A stretch of 64,000 nucleotides of DNA from an uncultured Alistipes sp. (GCA_900768045.1 CAAGBL010000023.1:25508-89507); one strand, 5' to 3'. Shown: positions 18,216 to 26,865, numbered from the stretch's first letter. The notes: a model not told the origin generated them from the letters alone. Program-made: numbers and translations.

Positions 18216-19187
18216 ATGAAACGCTCTCTATTAATTGCAATATTGCTTGTTGCTTCGTCGCTTGCTGTTTGTAGCTCAGCACAGCAGGTTGTCAAGAAAC
18301 GTATTGGCTCGTACCTCGAGAATGGTAATGTCGTTGTCGCTGAGGCTAACACAACGCTTGCTGTAGATATTACCGTGGAGTATGAGCAGTTTGTTGTTGG
18401 CCCCTATGCAAAGCATGCACAGCGTCTTTTAGGTAGCAGTGCCCCTCTTGTTAATAGAGAAGTGCGCAGAATTGTAAATAGCAATGTGGCTGTTGTTGAC
18501 GGCGCTACGTATCTCGCTACGGAAGATGTGGAGTATATTGCCAATGAGCAGAGTGCGGCATTTGCCAAGGTTCTTCCTGACCGCTTGAGCAAGACTAACC
18601 TAAGCGCTGATGAGGCTGCTGAGCGTGCTGCCGAACAGATTTATGCGTTGCGCACAGCACGTCTTGAGCTAATTACTGCGGAGCTTGGCGATGGCGTATA
18701 TGGCGCTGGCCTTGAGAGCGCATTGCGTGAGATTGACCGTTTGGAGAAGGAGTATCTCGAGCTATTCTTCGGTAAGCGTGTTGTTACATATAGCCATCAG
18801 CGCTACTATATTCCAGTTAAGCCAGCTCAGTTCGAGAAGATAGAGCCTGTGGTTGTTGAGACCGTTGAGCAGAAGGGTAAGAAGTCAAACGTAGAGATTG
18901 CTCCGCAGCCTGAGCCTAAGATGTTGCCAGCAAGCTACATTATTGCTCGTTTTAGCGATAAGGTAGGTCTTGTTGATGCCGATGATCTTCAGGGCGAAAT
19001 CGTGCTTCTAACAATCAACCCAACAGAGATGAGCTATCCTGAGAGCGATGCTAAGGGCACTGTCCAGTATCGCTATGCAAACAATGCGGAGCTAACACTC
19101 AGCCTTGGTCACGATGTTATATCTAAGCGTGTGTTGCCAATATATGAGTTTGGCCGCACAGTATCTCTTCTAAAGCCAGCACGTTAG
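18216..19187 (+). CDS. Secreted DUF4831-like protein
   Basis: The 323 residues begin with a signal peptide (MKRSLLIAILLVASSLAVCSSAQQ). No lipobox is placed well, so a periplasmic or outer-membrane-associated protein is more likely than a lipoprotein. Regions such as VVGPYAKHAQRLLG near the N-terminus and AAEQIYALRTARLELITAE in the middle agree with Bacteroidetes DUF4831 proteins, whose function is unknown. The assignment is from memory of the family and is moderate. The gene is followed after one base by an AlkD-like gene. Confidence 0.6.
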   Translation: MKRSLLIAILLVASSLAVCSSAQQVVKKRIGSYLENGNVVVAEANTTLAVDITVEYEQFVVGPYAKHAQRLLGSSAPLVNREVRRIVNSNVAVVDGATYLATEDVEYIANEQSAAFAKVLPDRLSKTNLSADEAAERAAEQIYALRTARLELITAELGDGVYGAGLESALREIDRLEKEYLELFFGKRVVTYSHQRYYIPVKPAQFEKIEPVVVETVEQKGKKSNVEIAPQPEPKMLPASYIIARFSDKVGLVDADDLQGEIVLLTINPTEMSYPESDAKGTVQYRYANNAELTLSLGHDVISKRVLPIYEFGRTVSLLKPAR

Positions 19188-19188
19188 T

Positions 19189-19830
19189 ATGGATAATACA
19201 CAACGAATGATATCGTTGCTCGGCCGTTTGCGCAAGCAGATGAATGGAGCAGTTTCGGAGAGCATGCAGCGTGATGGTCAGAAGTATGGCCTTAACTATG
19301 GCGTTAGCATTGCTACGGTGCGTGAGATTGTTGCCGAGGAGACTCCCGATTACGAGTTTGCAAAGTATCTATACAAGCAGCAGGTGCGTGAGCTTCGACT
19401 TGCCGCATGTCATCTTGCTGAACCAAGCAAGGTTGATATAAACGAGTTTCCGTTTTGGGCTCGTGGCATCGTAAACTCTGAGCTTGCTGAGGAGTTGGCT
19501 TTTGCTCTTTTGTCGAAGATCTACGACATCAACTCGCTTATGGGCGTGTGGACTGTCGAGAGCAGCGAGCTTGTTGCCTATGCCGCACTTATGGCCGCCT
19601 CACGCAATGAGCGTACAACAACCGAGGTGGCATTTATCGCTACCGAGAATGCCGTACGTGCCAATCCCAATTCGGTGCTCATAGCCAATGGCGTGGTGGC
19701 TTTGATGTGCTATGTTGCCAGCCGTGATAAGTCTGCAAAGGTTGGTGTTCCTATACTCTTGGAACGGCTTGCCGACTGCCCGGCTAAAGAGATAATTGTC
19801 GACGAATTGAGTTGGCGTTTAGAGTATTAA
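19189..19830 (+). CDS. HEAT-like helical protein, possible DNA alkylation repair (AlkD-like) relative
   Basis: This 213-residue protein has no signal peptide and looks all-helical. The segment DYEFAKYLYKQQVRELRLAACHLAEPSKV resembles the AlkD-family repeat in which an acidic/aromatic helix is followed by E-x-R-x-x-A-x-x-L. AlkD proteins are HEAT-repeat DNA glycosylases for bulky cationic lesions. The similarity is partial and I cannot see the catalytic Trp/Asp set with confidence. The gene starts one base after the DUF4831-like stop and ends at a strong terminator. Confidence 0.5.
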   Translation: MDNTQRMISLLGRLRKQMNGAVSESMQRDGQKYGLNYGVSIATVREIVAEETPDYEFAKYLYKQQVRELRLAACHLAEPSKVDINEFPFWARGIVNSELAEELAFALLSKIYDINSLMGVWTVESSELVAYAALMAASRNERTTTEVAFIATENAVRANPNSVLIANGVVALMCYVASRDKSAKVGVPILLERLADCPAKEIIVDELSWRLEY

Positions 19831-19833
19831 GAG

Positions 19834-19863
19834 AAGATGAGTTCCTTGTGTGGAACTCATCTT
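19834..19863. terminator. Bidirectional terminator between convergent genes
   Basis: AAGATGAGTTCC pairs perfectly with GGAACTCATCTT around TTGTGT, a 12-pair stem. It lies between the AlkD-like gene (plus) and the thioredoxin gene (minus, stop at 19868). Confidence 0.85.
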
Positions 19864-19867
19864 TAGT

Positions 19868-20191
19868 TTAATATATGTTCGTGGGGTGTTGTCGGCGTAT
19901 AATCTGACATAGTCGTTCGAAGGATATTATCCCACTCATGCGCCATAGAGGCTCTCCACGCATAAATATTATTAGTGTCGGTACAGCAACGATGTTATAG
20001 CGCCGTACAAGCTCAATGTTTTCCGATGTTGTTGTGTCAATGTGAAGTAGTGTGGCTATATCGCTCATGGCAAGTGCTACACGCTCGAGCGTATAGTCCA
20101 TCGCTCGACATGCTCCGCACCACGTGGCATAGAAATCCACGAGCATCAGTTTGTCTGATGATATTATTGTGTCGAAATCTGCTGTTCTCAT
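19868..20191 (-). CDS. Thioredoxin-like protein with WCGAC active site
   Basis: This 107-residue single thioredoxin domain is probably a cytosolic disulfide reductase. It has LVDFYATWCGACRAMD, with Ala in place of the usual Pro between Gly and Cys, and the cis-proline loop VAVPTLIIF. There is no signal peptide. An in-frame TTG start at 20218 would add nine residues. I chose ATG at 20189-20191 because the thioredoxin fold starts immediately afterwards. The Pro-to-Ala change would shift the redox potential and may mark a specialised thioredoxin. Confidence 0.8.
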   Translation of the reverse strand: MRTADFDTIISSDKLMLVDFYATWCGACRAMDYTLERVALAMSDIATLLHIDTTTSENIELVRRYNIVAVPTLIIFMRGEPLWRMSGIISFERLCQIIRRQHPTNIY

Positions 20192-20277
20192 GGTCGCTTT
20201 TTTCTGCTTGATGCTCAAATCTCGTACCGTATTTTAGATTTGCGCAGTACAACTAAATAAAAAGCATATATATATGT

Positions 20278-20313
20278 AGAGGCGGCGTACACTAATCTGT
20301 GTACACCGCCTCT
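20278..20313 (-). terminator. Terminator hairpin after radA
   Basis: AGAGGCGG-c-GTACAC pairs with GTGTAC-a-CCGCCTCT, a 14-pair stem with one mismatch. It lies 18 bases past the radA stop on the minus strand. The U-tract is weak (AT-rich, then five T). Confidence 0.7.
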
Positions 20314-20331
20314 GTTTATCTGTTATGTAGG

Positions 20332-21696
20332 CTAAAACATCGCCTTGGGTAGCTCCTCGATGCTTGAGATAAATACCACCTCTATACCCTTGGGTCGCTT
20401 CACAGTGCGCTCCACAAAGCTTGACACTACAATACGCTTGAAGCCTAAGCGTGCAGCCTCAGCAATACGTTGCTCGGTGCGTGGTGCTGGGCGCACCTCG
20501 CCCGAAAGACCAATCTCGCCAGCGCAGCATACGCCCTCGCGCAGGGCTCTATCGTAGTAGCTCGAGATGATGGCGGCAACAACGGCTAAGTCCATGCCCG
20601 TATCCGAAATTTTGAAGCCACCGGCAAAGTTTAGGAAGACATCTTTCTGGTACATCTTCATACCCACACGCTTCTCCAATACCGCCAATAGCATGTTTAG
20701 TCGTCGCTGGTCGAAGCCTGTTGCTGAGCGCTGAGGTGTTCCGTATGCCGCACCACTTGCCAGCGCCTGCACCTCGATAAGGTATGGGCGAATGCCATCA
20801 ACGGCAGCGCCCACCGAGCAGCCCGATAGTGGCTCGTCGTAGTGCGTTAGAAGTATCTCCGAGGGGTTATCCACAACCTTTAGTCCCGACTCACACATCT
20901 CGAAAACGCCAATCTCGTATGTGGCGCCAAAGCGGTTTTTAATGCCTCGTAGTATTCGGTAGGTGTGGTTGTTGTCGCCCTCAAACTGAAGCACAACATC
21001 TACAATATGCTCCAAAATCTTTGGCCCAGCAATAGTGCCATCTTTGGTAATGTGGCCGATAATAAATATCGCCGTTCCTGTGCTCTTAGCTACACGCAAA
21101 AGTGCTGCTGCACACTCTCTAATCTGTGGTACGCTACCAGCCGACGACTCCACAACGTCCGACGACATAGTCTGTATCGAGTCGATGATAACAATGTCGG
21201 GGTGTAGGTTTTCAATCTCGGTTGTTATGTTCTCGAGCAGAGTCTCGGTATATACCGTACACTCCTCGTTATTGATGCCAAGGCGCATGGCACGCATCTT
21301 TATCTGCTCTGCAGACTCCTCGCCCGATACGTATAGTGTTTTAAGCCCGTTGGCCGAGAGTGCAAGCTGAAGTGATAGCGTGGACTTGCCTATACCAGGC
21401 TCGCCACCAAGTAGTATCAGCGAACCAGGAACAAGGCCGCCACCAAGCACACGATTTACCTCTTTGTTACCCGTGTCAATGCGACGTGTTGAGTGCTCCT
21501 TGATATCCTGCACCTTTTGAGGTACAGCCTTCGGTACTGAGGCCAGACGTGCAATATTCGAGCTTGATGCCGACTCCTTGGCTACCACATGTTCAGTGAT
21601 GGTGTTCCACTCGCCACACGAGGGACACTTGCCCAACCACTTAGGCGTTTCGTAACCACATGAGGTGCAGAAGAATACACGCTTTAGCTTTGCCAT
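20332..21696 (-). CDS. radA: DNA repair protein RadA/Sms
   Basis: RadA is a RecA-like ATPase that promotes branch migration in recombinational repair. The 454 residues have, in order, a C4 zinc finger (CTSCG ... CPSCGEW, about 10-30), a RecA-type core with Walker A GGEPGIGKST (about 98-107), the RadA-specific KNRFGATYE (about 250), and a C-terminal Lon-protease-like domain ending in the SSIEELPKAMF region. All key motifs are intact. It lies 6 bases after the rseP stop in a four-gene minus-strand unit with dxr and a degenerate M23 protein. Confidence 0.96.
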   Translation of the reverse strand: MAKLKRVFFCTSCGYETPKWLGKCPSCGEWNTITEHVVAKESASSSNIARLASVPKAVPQKVQDIKEHSTRRIDTGNKEVNRVLGGGLVPGSLILLGGEPGIGKSTLSLQLALSANGLKTLYVSGEESAEQIKMRAMRLGINNEECTVYTETLLENITTEIENLHPDIVIIDSIQTMSSDVVESSAGSVPQIRECAAALLRVAKSTGTAIFIIGHITKDGTIAGPKILEHIVDVVLQFEGDNNHTYRILRGIKNRFGATYEIGVFEMCESGLKVVDNPSEILLTHYDEPLSGCSVGAAVDGIRPYLIEVQALASGAAYGTPQRSATGFDQRRLNMLLAVLEKRVGMKMYQKDVFLNFAGGFKISDTGMDLAVVAAIISSYYDRALREGVCCAGEIGLSGEVRPAPRTEQRIAEAARLGFKRIVVSSFVERTVKRPKGIEVVFISSIEELPKAMF

Positions 21697-21702
21697 AATA
21701 GG

Positions 21703-23025
21703 TTATTTAATGAAGAGCTTGACAATATCGCTACCGTTGGCGTAAACCAATAGCAAGAGAAGGAATCCAAGGCCGATATACTGCATCACCTCAAGGAACT
21801 TATCGCTTGGCTTACGGCGTGTGATAATCTCCCAAAGTGTGAACAAAGCATGACCACCATCAAGACCAGGAATAGGCAAGATGTTCATGATTGCAAGAAT
21901 TACCGAGAGGAATGCTGTAAGAGACCAGAAGCTCTGCCAGTTCCACTCGCTTGGGAAGATGTTACCGATGGCGATAAATCCACCAACCTCCTTGTAGCTC
22001 TTAGTCTTAGGATTGACAATCATCTTTAGCTGATCCCAGTATGATGCAATCTCGGAGCCTGTGCGACGAATGCCCGCTGGAATAGACTCGAAGAGGCCAT
22101 ACTCCACAGAGCGAGGAGTAATCATCTTAACGTTTACACCAATCTGGCCCTCAGCATTAATAGGTGCTGTAAGACGAAGGGTGTCGGTAGCATTGCGTAC
22201 AATGTCAATCTCTGCATTGCGTCCCGCAGCCTTAGCCAGTAGCTCCTTACCAGCAAAGAAATCGTCTACGTGAGTATCGTCAATAGCAATAATCTCGTCA
22301 TTAGCCAAAAGACCAGAATCTTTAGCGCTATCCATAACAACCTCCTCAATCACGAATGGTATAATAGGCTGGTAAAAGCCTATGATAGAGCCATTCTCAC
22401 GCATTGCCACAAGGTTCTCAAGAGGAAGTGTTAGTGTTACCTGCTCGCCACCACGCTCAACAACAACGCTACGATTGTCGTCGGCAATGATTAGCTTCTT
22501 GTCAATCTCTCGCACATTGCCAATAGCCTCACCGTCGATAGAGATAATCTTGTCGCCGTCCACAAAGCCGAGACTCTCGCCCGCCTCGTTAAACGTGTAG
22601 CCATACACCATGTCGTCGTTATGGTAGTAGTTCTCGCCCCATGTGTAGAGCATTGCCGAGTAGATGCCCATAGCAAGCAATACGTTCATGGTAATACCTG
22701 CTAACATCACGATTAGTCGCTGCCATGCAGGCTTTGTACGGAACTCCCAAGGCTGTGGCTCCTGCTTCATCTGCTCAAGATCCATCGACTCGTCAATCAT
22801 GCCCGCAAGCGACACGTAGCCACCCAAGGGCAACCAGCCAATGCCATACTCCGTCTCGCCTATCTTGCGCTTATATAGCGAGAACCAGGGGTTAAAGAAG
22901 ATGTAGAATTTCTCGACACGAATCTTGAAGATACGAGCAGTGATGTAGTGGCCGAACTCGTGAATCATCACAAGTAGCGACAATGATGCAAAGAATTGAA
23001 GAGCCTTGATAAGTATTGCTTCCAT
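21703..23025 (-). CDS. rseP: Site-2 zinc protease RseP
   Basis: This intramembrane metalloprotease of the M50 family cuts transmembrane anti-sigma factors or signal-peptide remnants. The 440 residues include the zinc motif HEFGH (about residues 23-27) in the first helix, two periplasmic PDZ-type regions (about 125-205 and 210-285, with GFVDGDKIISIDG and GLLANDEIIAIDD), and the third metal ligand in PIPGLDGGHALF (about 385). The family's usual membrane topology is preserved. The gene sits 14 bases after dxr, an arrangement frequent in Bacteroidetes. Confidence 0.94.
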   Translation of the reverse strand: MEAILIKALQFFASLSLLVMIHEFGHYITARIFKIRVEKFYIFFNPWFSLYKRKIGETEYGIGWLPLGGYVSLAGMIDESMDLEQMKQEPQPWEFRTKPAWQRLIVMLAGITMNVLLAMGIYSAMLYTWGENYYHNDDMVYGYTFNEAGESLGFVDGDKIISIDGEAIGNVREIDKKLIIADDNRSVVVERGGEQVTLTLPLENLVAMRENGSIIGFYQPIIPFVIEEVVMDSAKDSGLLANDEIIAIDDTHVDDFFAGKELLAKAAGRNAEIDIVRNATDTLRLTAPINAEGQIGVNVKMITPRSVEYGLFESIPAGIRRTGSEIASYWDQLKMIVNPKTKSYKEVGGFIAIGNIFPSEWNWQSFWSLTAFLSVILAIMNILPIPGLDGGHALFTLWEIITRRKPSDKFLEVMQYIGLGFLLLLLVYANGSDIVKLFIK

Positions 23026-23039
23026 GTTGTTATGTGTTT

Positions 23040-24200
23040 CTAAAGTTTTAGATAGCGACGAGCAAGCTCACGAGCCTCAGCATTGGCTGCGTCGTAGTCG
23101 TCGATAGTAGGATTTTTTACAAATGTTGCATTGTCGAGGGCATAGCGTATAGCACCAACAATATCCAAGTATGCGCACTTGTGATTAAGGAATGCTGCTA
23201 CGGCAACCTCGTTTGAACCATTCATCGTACATGCGGCACTGCCGCCACGCTGTAGACACTCGTATGCAATGTCGAGGGCAGGATACTTAACTCTGTCGAC
23301 CTCTGCAAATGTGAGCGTGGGGTAGTCCAATATTGAGAAATCTTCGACAGCCTCTGCCGCACGCTCAGGGTATAGCAGAGCGTAGCTAATAGGCGTGTGC
23401 ATGTCGGCATTACCCAACTGTGCCTTAACTGAGCCGTCGGTAAACTCAACCATCGAGTGTACAATGGATTGAGGGTGAATAACAACCTTTATACGCTCAG
23501 GCTCAATGTCGAATAGCCAACGTGCCTCGATAACCTCGAAGCCCTTGTTGACGAGTGTTGCTGAGTCGATAGTAATCTTAGCGCCCATCGACCATTGTGG
23601 GTGCTTTAGTGCTATCTCGGGTGTTACATCCTTGAGCTCCTCAATCGAGTGGTTGCGCAAAGCACCGCCACTACATGTTACTATGAGGTTGCGTATGCTC
23701 TTGCGCTTCTCTCCCTCCAAGCACTGCATTATTGCCGAGTGCTCCGAGTCGATAGGTAGTATCTCAACACCCTTGCGACGTGCTGCCGCCATGATTATAT
23801 CGCCACCAACAACCAATGTCTCTTTGTTTGCCAGCGCAATACGCTTACCACTCTCTATAGCAAGCAACGTAGGGTGCAAACCTGCATAACCTACCAAGGC
23901 ATTAACGAGGGTGTCGCTGCGGTAGCTCTCTGCGACATGGTTTATAGCCTCGCTACCTGCCATTACCTTGATGTTGGTATCGGCAAGGGCAACTTTGAGT
24001 GCTTCGTAGTGTCGTTCGTCGCCAATAACAACGCTCTCGGCATTGAACTCACGAGCCTGCTTGGCAAGCTGCTCCCAGCGGCTGTGCGCTACGAGTGATG
24101 CCACCTGAAAACGTTCGGGATAGCGTTGTATGATATCGAGCGTCTGAACACCTATAGACCCCGTTGAGCCTAATATCGTTACTCTCTCTCTGTTCATCAT
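23040..24200 (-). CDS. dxr: 1-deoxy-D-xylulose-5-phosphate reductoisomerase
   Basis: Dxr (IspC) makes 2-C-methyl-D-erythritol 4-phosphate, the committed step of the MEP isoprenoid pathway, with NADPH and a divalent metal. The 386 residues include the NADPH-binding ILGSTGSIGVQTLDII at the N-terminus, ALANKETLVVGGDI, the metal and substrate sites PIDSEHSAIMQCLEG and CSGGALRN, and HPQWSMGAKITIDSATLVNKG. Length is typical. It precedes rseP by 14 bases and follows the degenerate M23 gene by 9. Confidence 0.96.
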   Translation of the reverse strand: MMNRERVTILGSTGSIGVQTLDIIQRYPERFQVASLVAHSRWEQLAKQAREFNAESVVIGDERHYEALKVALADTNIKVMAGSEAINHVAESYRSDTLVNALVGYAGLHPTLLAIESGKRIALANKETLVVGGDIIMAAARRKGVEILPIDSEHSAIMQCLEGEKRKSIRNLIVTCSGGALRNHSIEELKDVTPEIALKHPQWSMGAKITIDSATLVNKGFEVIEARWLFDIEPERIKVVIHPQSIVHSMVEFTDGSVKAQLGNADMHTPISYALLYPERAAEAVEDFSILDYPTLTFAEVDRVKYPALDIAYECLQRGGSAACTMNGSNEVAVAAFLNHKCAYLDIVGAIRYALDNATFVKNPTIDDYDAANAEARELARRYLKL

Positions 24201-24209
24201 TTTTTTAGT

Positions 24210-25067
24210 TTAGAAAAGGATATAGCGCTCAGGGTCTACTGCTGTGCCATTGCGCCACAACTCGAACTCGAGTTCTAAGGTCTTCTCATCTTTTTGCGCT
24301 AAGCTGCCTATTACAGCACCATTTTGAACCATCTGTCCTTTGCGAACAAGTGTCTCGCCGAGTTTTGAGTAGGTAGAGGTGTAGCCCTCGCCATGCTGAA
24401 TAAGCACTGTTGTATATCCTGTTGCACCCTGTAGAACACCCACTACGGTACCATTTTCGATAGCTGTAACCGAGCGGTCGGCATCGATGCTCATGATAGA
24501 TATACCATAGCTTGCATTGTGGGCATCGAAAGGACGTGTGATAGTACCCTTGATTGGAGCACTAAACATTGCTGCCACAGGGTTTGCCTTGATGGTGTTG
24601 CGTAGCGAATATTCGCCACTCTCACGCTCAAGAAGGCTACGCAAAAGTGAGTCAGCACGTGTGGGTAGAGCTATCTCGGTCTCCTGCTTAATGCTGTCGG
24701 TCATTATCGTAGAGTGAAGCGTTGGGGTGCTGCCATTGATAATCTTTGTCACAGCATCGTTGTACTCAATCATGCGATTCATTAGTCGCTCGATAGAATC
24801 AACCTGCATGATGCTATTAACAAGGTCGTCGTGCATGCGCTCCGAACGACTCTTATAGCCAGGAAACACCTCGAGAATAGGGGTGTAGGCCATGAGTATC
24901 ATGAGTATCGTTACGATGATTATTATCAGTGCTGCAATGCCGCTTATCAAACCAATAGGTGTAATGTTTACCTTCCAGTGTGGCTCCTCGCTCTCACGGT
25001 CACGCATCGATAGCTGACGTTTGTCGCTGAGGTGCGACCATAGACGCTTGAAAAAGTTCTCCTCCAT
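24210..25067 (-). CDS. Membrane-anchored M23/LytM-fold protein lacking the zinc ligands
   Basis: This 285-residue protein has an N-terminal cytosolic segment, one transmembrane helix (about 38-62), a helical region (about 72-160) and a C-terminal LytM domain (about 165-285). The fold motifs remain but the catalytic residues do not. HxGxD is S186-Y-G-I-S190, the YxHL histidine is Lys235, and the HxH pair in HLHFE is Glu265 and Glu267. It is therefore predicted to be a non-catalytic regulator, as EnvC and NlpD are for amidases. It is the first gene of the dxr-rseP-radA unit, with a TATCTTTG box 26 bases upstream. Confidence 0.82.
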   Translation of the reverse strand: MEENFFKRLWSHLSDKRQLSMRDRESEEPHWKVNITPIGLISGIAALIIIIVTILMILMAYTPILEVFPGYKSRSERMHDDLVNSIMQVDSIERLMNRMIEYNDAVTKIINGSTPTLHSTIMTDSIKQETEIALPTRADSLLRSLLERESGEYSLRNTIKANPVAAMFSAPIKGTITRPFDAHNASYGISIMSIDADRSVTAIENGTVVGVLQGATGYTTVLIQHGEGYTSTYSKLGETLVRKGQMVQNGAVIGSLAQKDEKTLELEFELWRNGTAVDPERYILF

Positions 25068-25093
25068 ACCTTAAATATATGTATATATTTGTG

Positions 25094-25101
25094 CAAAGAT
25101 A
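25094..25101 (-). promoter_or_regulatory. -7 box (TATCTTTG) for the M23-like/dxr/rseP/radA unit
   Basis: TATCTTTG on the minus strand lies 26 bases before the ATG at 25067. No exact -33 TTTG is seen at the normal spacing. It faces the divergent nucleotidyltransferase promoter. Confidence 0.55.
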
Positions 25102-25119
25102 ACGAAAATGGCGGGATAC

Positions 25120-25150
25120 TTTGTATTTTGCTCGACTTTTTTTACCTTTG
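25120..25150 (+). promoter_or_regulatory. Promoter (-33 TTTG, -7 TACCTTTG) for the nucleotidyltransferase
   Basis: TTTG at 25120-25123 and TACCTTTG at 25143-25150 are 19 bases apart. The ATG follows 34 bases later. Confidence 0.75.
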
Positions 25151-25184
25151 TGGTGCGAAATAATCTTAACAAACAATATTTATC

Positions 25185-26093
25185 ATGGTTAAACCTACAC
25201 TTTTGGTCTTGGCGGCGGGCATGGGCTCACGCTATGGCTCACTCAAGCAGATGGATGGCGTAGGCCCTAACGGCGAGGCTATCATCGACTACTCTGTTTA
25301 CGACGCTATCCGTGCTGGCTTTGGCAAGGTGGTGTTCGTCATTCGTCACTCTTTTGCTCAGGACTTCTGCGAGGTGTTCAACGCAGAGCGCTTTGGTAAT
25401 AAGATTGAGGTGGAGTATGTTTTTCAGGAGCTCGATAAGCTTCCTGAGGGCTTCACTTTGCCTGAGGGTCGCGAGAAGCCATGGGGTACTAACCATGCAG
25501 TGATGATGGCATCTGAGGCTATTAACACTCCATTTGCAGTTATCAATGCTGACGACTTCTATGGCCGTGATGCATACGCAGTTATCGGTAGCTACCTCTC
25601 TGAGCTCGCTTCGTCTGAGGGTAAGTATTGCATGGTGGGCTACGAGGTTAGTAAGACCTTGTCGGAGAATGGTACAGTATCACGTGGCGTATGTACCGTA
25701 GATGCTGAGGGTAACCTCCGTGGCATGGTTGAGCGCACAAAGATTGAGCGTGTGAATGGCACTATTGTATTCCATGACCTTGGTACCGACGAGCCTTTGG
25801 AGGAGAACACTCCAGTATCTATGAACCTCTTTGGCTTTACTCCTGACTACTTCCGCCACTCGGAGGCTTACTTCAAGGAGTTCCTTAAGGAGAATATCGA
25901 GAACCTTCGTTCAGAGTTCTTCATTCCTTTGATGGTTAATAAGGTTATCTCTGAGGGCACAGCAACAATGCGTGTGTTGTCAACAACAGCTAATTGGTTT
26001 GGCGTAACCTACAAGGAGGATAAGCCACAGCTAATGCAGAAGATTGAGGAGTTGATTGCAGCGGGCGTATATCCACGCAACCTCTGGGAGTAA
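25185..26093 (+). CDS. Sugar-phosphate nucleotidyltransferase
   Basis: The 302-residue enzyme belongs to the nucleotidyltransferase superfamily of UTP-glucose-1-phosphate uridylyltransferase and relatives. The N-terminus has the nucleotide-binding loop VLAAGMGSRYGSLKQMDGVG, and the metal/sugar site FAVINADDFYGRDAY is near residue 120. The family often contributes to polysaccharide precursor synthesis. The exact sugar is not decidable, and it is not a clear GalU or RmlA. The gene is monocistronic. A structured 128-bp repeat starts right after its stop codon. Confidence 0.82.
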   Translation: MVKPTLLVLAAGMGSRYGSLKQMDGVGPNGEAIIDYSVYDAIRAGFGKVVFVIRHSFAQDFCEVFNAERFGNKIEVEYVFQELDKLPEGFTLPEGREKPWGTNHAVMMASEAINTPFAVINADDFYGRDAYAVIGSYLSELASSEGKYCMVGYEVSKTLSENGTVSRGVCTVDAEGNLRGMVERTKIERVNGTIVFHDLGTDEPLEENTPVSMNLFGFTPDYFRHSEAYFKEFLKENIENLRSEFFIPLMVNKVISEGTATMRVLSTTANWFGVTYKEDKPQLMQKIEELIAAGVYPRNLWE

Positions 26094-26095
26094 TT

Positions 26096-26223
26096 AATTT
26101 CTTGTGATAAGGGGTCGATTGCGGCCCCTAGAAAAAATGCCACCAATGGGACGTACATCGAGTACTACCCATCGGTGGCATTTTTGCCGAGTGTAGCACT
26201 CGGCACCCTTCTGACAATAAATT
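26096..26223. repeat. Intergenic TIR element, copy A (128 bp)
   Basis: The ends AATTTCTTGT and ACAATAAATT are imperfect inverted repeats. Inside are three hairpins: GGGG...CCCC (about 26111-26128), a long AT-flanked stem TGCCACC-A-ATGGG / CCCAT-C-GGTGGCA (26132-26185) ending in T5, and GCCGAGTG-TAG-CACTCGGC (26186-26204). The element begins two bases after the nucleotidyltransferase stop. The middle hairpin would also act as a terminator. Related copies are at 48147, 51733, 51861, 51990 and 63472. Confidence 0.8.
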
Positions 26224-26255
26224 GGTGCGTTGATTTAGGTAAATATAAGTAAAAA

Positions 26256-26339
26256 AAGAACTTAGGAAATTTAGTGAATTAAGAGATTTAGCGTTGATGA
26301 GAGCGCCTCTCTAAATTCATTAAATTCCCTAAGTTCCTT
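26256..26339. repeat. Long imperfect inverted repeat
   Basis: Left arm 26256-26294 (starts AAGAACTTAGGAAATTT) pairs with right arm 26300-26339 (ends AAATTCCCTAAGTTCCTT), giving a stem of over 30 positions with a few mismatches and a small GC-richer tip. It could be a small non-autonomous mobile element or the terminator of the minus-strand gene ending at 26359. A decayed relative may lie at 38114-38207. Confidence 0.65.
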
Positions 26340-26358
26340 ATGTTCACTATCTGTGTGC

Positions 26359-26865
26359 TTAATACCTCACCTCGTAGTTGTCATCTACAACAACATTTGA
26401 GATAACGCTATTGCCAGGTAGATATGCCTCCTCACCCTTGATGCAGAGGCAGAACAAACCCCATGGGAAGGCTACGATGCCGGCACCTATACCCAAGCCG
26501 ATAGCTAAAACCTCACGGTCACGACCACATGCAGATGTGCCACCCATCAGATATATTGTCTGACCATCAACAGCCGTTGTTGTAAGGCAGTCAATCTTAA
26601 TGTAACCTGGCTTGCCCACGCCCTTGCGACGAGTAACCTCGGTGTTTATAATCACGTTTGTACCACGGCGAATGAGCACATTACCCTCTTTGTCGGTGAT
26701 GTTGCTATCGACAATAGCCATTGGCAACGACTGTAGGCGGTTGTCGCTGCTCACCGATGTCATGATGCGAACAGGAATAGGCTGACCCGCCTTAAGATTG
26801 TAATTCTGAGCCGATGCTGCACCTATGGTCATAAGTGCGATGCAGAGTGCAAAAATCTTCTTCAT
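26359..26865 (-). CDS. Secreted protein of unknown function
   Basis: The 168 residues begin with a signal peptide (MKKIFALCIALMTIGAASAQ). The mature part starts with a strand-rich region, GQPIPVRIMTSVSSDNRLQS ... VLIRRGTNVIINTEVTRRKGVGKPG. This resembles the widespread exported domain that reads 'promises a settable value, then RGT, then KGxxG', whose role is unknown. A hydrophobic glycine-rich stretch follows (AIGLGIGAGIVAFPWGLFCLCI, about 125-145). No operon partner is obvious. The 94 bases upstream show no clear promoter. Confidence 0.55.
   Translation of the reverse strand: MKKIFALCIALMTIGAASAQNYNLKAGQPIPVRIMTSVSSDNRLQSLPMAIVDSNITDKEGNVLIRRGTNVIINTEVTRRKGVGKPGYIKIDCLTTTAVDGQTIYLMGGTSACGRDREVLAIGLGIGAGIVAFPWGLFCLCIKGEEAYLPGNSVISNVVVDDNYEVRY

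Noticed and set aside
20235..20242. Plus-strand TAGATTTG as a promoter
   Set aside because: It matches TAnnTTTG by chance, but no gene follows on the plus strand and no -33 partner is present.
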